Assembly: GCF_026262505.1 (NCBI RefSeq)
Contig: NC_067203.1
Span: 13,466,392 to 13,530,391 of the forward strand
Direction of reading: 5' to 3'
Source: Trichomonas vaginalis G3
Lineage: Eukaryota > Parabasalia > Trichomonadida > Trichomonadidae
DNA length: 64,000 nucleotides
Shown one piece after another: positions 61,651 to 64,000 of the stretch. Positions within the stretch are counted from its first letter, which is position 1, and each line of letters starts with the position of its first letter. The notes under the pieces were generated by a model. The model did not search any database and was not told where the DNA came from. It saw nothing but the letters and a program-made list of their open reading frames with translations. The position numbers and the translations under genes are program-made.

Positions 61651-62832
61651 TTATTTATCAACTTCATTGAAAATTTCTTCAACAACTGTTTCAGTTAGCT
61701 CATCATTGAATCTGTATGGAAAGCTATGCGTCAAATCTTTGACTTTTTGAGTGAGAATTTGAACATCTCCTGGGTTAATCTTTGTTGCATATTCGCAATC
61801 GGATACTTTCAGTGGCATTCCAAGTTTAACAGCCCAATTACGAAGAGATTCGACAAACTTATCAGCTTTTTCTTCATCAGTTCCGCTGCGAACGTCAAAA
61901 ACACGTTCAGCAGCTCTTGCCATTGTTTGGATTCTTCCTTTCTTCACTTTTTCGTAGAGAACAGGTGCAACAATTGATAATGTAGCTGCATGGTCAATGC
62001 CATACATAGGAGTAAGTGGTTGTGCTACTAAATGACATTCCCAGTTTGGCCGCTTTGCATAAGTGAAAATATGGTTTTGAGCAAAAGATGCAGCTGTTAT
62101 AAGTCTTTCATGGAGTTCTAATGATGAATTTGGCTTCATTAAGCCATCACTGATATCAACAAGTTCTCTCATAATAGAGTAATAGAAGTTATCTGACATT
62201 GGAGCTGATTCACTTGTGATCACTTGATCAGTACAGTGCATCATAGCATCAAAGAGGCCATTTCTCAATTGTCTTGCAGGTAAAGTCATAGTATATCTCG
62301 GATCAATCAAAGAGAACTGAGGATAAACAAGCTGGGAACCAGAATTATTTTTCTCTTGGATATCATCTCTTTGAATTGCATATCCATTATTCCATTCAGA
62401 TCCTGTGGCTGGAATAGTTAATACTGTTCCGAATGGAACTGCAGTTTTGGCATAAGCACCCTTAGAAATAATATCCCAGGGCACAACGAATTCATCTAAG
62501 CATGCAGCTGCTGCAATAAACTTTGTGGCATCAATAACAGATCCACCACCAACAGCAAGAATAAGATCTGGCTTATATTCCCTAACGATTTTTATGATTT
62601 CTAAACATTTTACATATCTTGGATTTGGCTGAATTCCACCTTCCCATTTTACCTCACATTCAAGTTCTGATAATGCTTTTTCAACATCGGAACGAGCTCC
62701 ATTTTTTTCGATTGATCCGCCGCCAAATGTGCACAAAATACGAGACTTTTTAGTGACAAAATCCTTAAGATGTTCTTGAACAACATTAGAGCCAAATCCT
62801 ACTTTAGTGGTATTAGTCCAAAGCCACTTCAT
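61651..62832 (-). CDS. Iron-type alcohol dehydrogenase (YqhD/BDH branch)
   Basis: A 393-residue group III dehydrogenase. GGGSVIDATKFIAAAA near residue 94 is the NAD(P)-binding GGGS motif. All four metal ligands are visible: Asp195 and His199 in FDAMMH, His267 in ECH and His281 in YGIDHAATLS, with the spacing of YqhD. It reduces aldehydes to alcohols (or the reverse), probably using NADPH as in that branch. The frame reaches back to 62859, but the initiator at 62836-62841 lies inside that extension, so MKWLWTNTTKVGFG at 62832 is chosen. A bacterial-type gene, probably acquired laterally (inference). Three strong hairpins follow its stop. Confidence 0.9.
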   Translation of the reverse strand: MKWLWTNTTKVGFGSNVVQEHLKDFVTKKSRILCTFGGGSIEKNGARSDVEKALSELECEVKWEGGIQPNPRYVKCLEIIKIVREYKPDLILAVGGGSVIDATKFIAAAACLDEFVVPWDIISKGAYAKTAVPFGTVLTIPATGSEWNNGYAIQRDDIQEKNNSGSQLVYPQFSLIDPRYTMTLPARQLRNGLFDAMMHCTDQVITSESAPMSDNFYYSIMRELVDISDGLMKPNSSLELHERLITAASFAQNHIFTYAKRPNWECHLVAQPLTPMYGIDHAATLSIVAPVLYEKVKKGRIQTMARAAERVFDVRSGTDEEKADKFVESLRNWAVKLGMPLKVSDCEYATKINPGDVQILTQKVKDLTHSFPYRFNDELTETVVEEIFNEVDK

Positions 62833-62835
62833 ATA

Positions 62836-62841
62836 AAATGA
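62836..62841 (-). promoter_or_regulatory. Initiator (TCATTT) that fixes the alcohol dehydrogenase start
   Basis: Minus-strand TCATTT, four to nine bases upstream of the ATG at 62832. The upstream in-frame ATG at 62859 would lie before the transcription start. Confidence 0.7.
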
Positions 62842-63091
62842 TCTAAATTTTAAATTCAATTTCCTTCAAATATGTCGTTATAAAATATATTATCCTACCT
62901 TATTTAATAGTCAAATTATCGAAGAAAATAGGTTTATGACAATTGTTCATATGAATTCACATCTTTTCACAAAAAATTGAGAAGATAATTTCTCACTGAA
63001 CTCTCTATCAAAAATATCGGGTTTTCAAAATTCATCAATTAACGCATTATTATTACTTCAGGAGTAATATTATAGAAAGGAAACATCATAG

Positions 63092-64000
63092 ACATCAAAT
63101 TTGCTTCATTATTCCAATAATGAATGGGAAGAAGTCTACAAAACTATTTTTACATCGGAAGTCTACAGTAAAAATCAGAAGTATATAGGCTTTAAAGGCA
63201 ATTTTTATGTTAGTGGAGTTTATTTCACTAATCTTGGTAATGATGGGGTTATCTTCCTCAAATCTAATGATATTAAGTCTCTTATTTCATCGAGTTCATT
63301 TGAAAACTCATCAAGAGATGGTGATGGTGGTTCCATCTACATCAAAGGAGGACAAAGTTCCATTCGAAATGCTTGTAGCTTTGGATCCAAATCTTCAGGC
63401 GACAGAAAGTTCTGCTATATTTCAGTCACTGACAATTCTACGAATATCAATGAATTGCATGATTCTTCAATAGCATATAGTAATCAAGGTGCCTTAGAGG
63501 GCTATAATTCAATTTATTTAAGATTAGGCAACAATTCAATTTTCCAAAACAATATCACGAGGAATTATTGCAAATATAATACCGCTTTTGGAATAGATAA
63601 TAGTCACGGAAATTCTTCAATAAAATATACGCAAATTGATGAAAATTACGGAATATATAGAATTTGTGCGATAGGACGCAAATATGTAACATATAACAAC
63701 ATTGTTTTCACAAACAATACTGTTTCTAAACTTGATACTACCCGTCCTGGAATGTTTTTATGTTATCAATGCCATGCTACATTCGAAAACTGTTACATTG
63801 CAAATAATAATCAAAGCAAATATTTTATGTTTGGAATTAGAGATTCGGGTTCCATTACAGTATCTAATTCTTATATTGATGCTACAGAAAATTTATACAG
63901 ACAAGGCCAACGTGTTTCAATTGGACCTAATATTGAAATTTCACCTGAATTACATCTACTTTCAGTAGAATTTTGTCCCACAGAAAATTTTGTCAATTTC
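63092..64000 (+). CDS. Large surface protein, right-handed beta-helix type, runs off the window
   Basis: An open frame from 63092 to the window edge (303 codons, no stop). Ser/Asn-rich repeats of about 25-35 residues recur: GNFYVSGVYFTNLGNDG, GSIYIKGGQSSIRNACSF, NSIYLRLGNNSIFQNN and GSITVSNSYIDATENLY. This is the pattern of the Asn/Ser-rich beta-helix surface proteins expanded in Trichomonas (Pmp-like families). There is no ATG before the repeats in this frame, and a stop lies at 63089. An ATG at 63122 is in another frame. The 5' end may therefore be damaged, or the start may be elsewhere. Function unknown; surface exposure is inferred from the family. Confidence 0.65.

Overview
The window looks like a chromosome segment of a parabasalid protist, most probably Trichomonas vaginalis or a close relative. 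The host part is AT-rich, its genes appear intronless, and many start codons follow an initiator of the form TCAYWW within 7-30 bases. The gene families fit: DUF3447/ankyrin proteins, small two-repeat Mybs, bacterial-type metabolic enzymes, a right-handed beta-helix-like surface protein, and a very large Maverick/Polinton. No tRNA, rRNA or CRISPR array was recognised.

Left host block (1-17.9 kb): a coiled-coil protein, an ER-type protein with a thioredoxin-like fold, a beta-propeller surface protein with one membrane span, an R2R3 Myb, an old-yellow-enzyme-family oxidoreductase, a 1.05-kb terminal-inverted-repeat element, a decayed ankyrin gene, VPS16, a small acidic protein and an intact DUF3447/ankyrin gene.

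Middle block (about 18.0-49.35 kb): virus-like DNA, treated here as a fossil. The main Maverick runs from about 18.07 to 44.9 kb. It carries a D12-class adenine methyltransferase, two small amphipathic proteins resembling adenovirus pVI, a fibre with a phage-type receptor-binding tip, an rve integrase, protein-primed family-B DNA polymerase, a KilA-N/GIY-YIG accessory zone full of repeats, a packaging ATPase, an SF3 helicase and capsid-type regions. Some genes look whole (fibre, integrase, methyltransferase, distal KilA-N, ATPase). Overall the element is broken, with roughly a dozen or more lesions, densest at its right end. A 4.3-kb gene-free stretch of different texture (39.35-43.64 kb) interrupts it. 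Beyond the right end lie a GC-richer 1.5-kb spacer and an inverted, truncated second Maverick piece (46.65-49.35 kb) matching the right-end part of the first.

Right host block (49.4-64 kb): a small basic protein, an RMC1/Mic1-like propeller-solenoid protein, an NAD(P)-binding Rossmann protein, a second TIR element of almost the same length as the first, a GAF-GAF-phosphodiesterase protein that seems to have lost catalytic residues, galactokinase, 112-bp tandem repeats, a GC-richer stretch with an 83-bp duplication and three consecutive strong hairpins, an iron-type alcohol dehydrogenase, and the 5' part of a large surface protein that leaves the window.

The host genes form no operon; neighbours are functionally mixed and on both strands, as expected in this genome. 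VPS16 and the RMC1-like protein may both act in late-endosome/lysosome tethering. The Maverick genes form compact blocks with their own upstream motifs (TCTA- or GTAAGAAC-containing, T-rich), unlike the host initiator.
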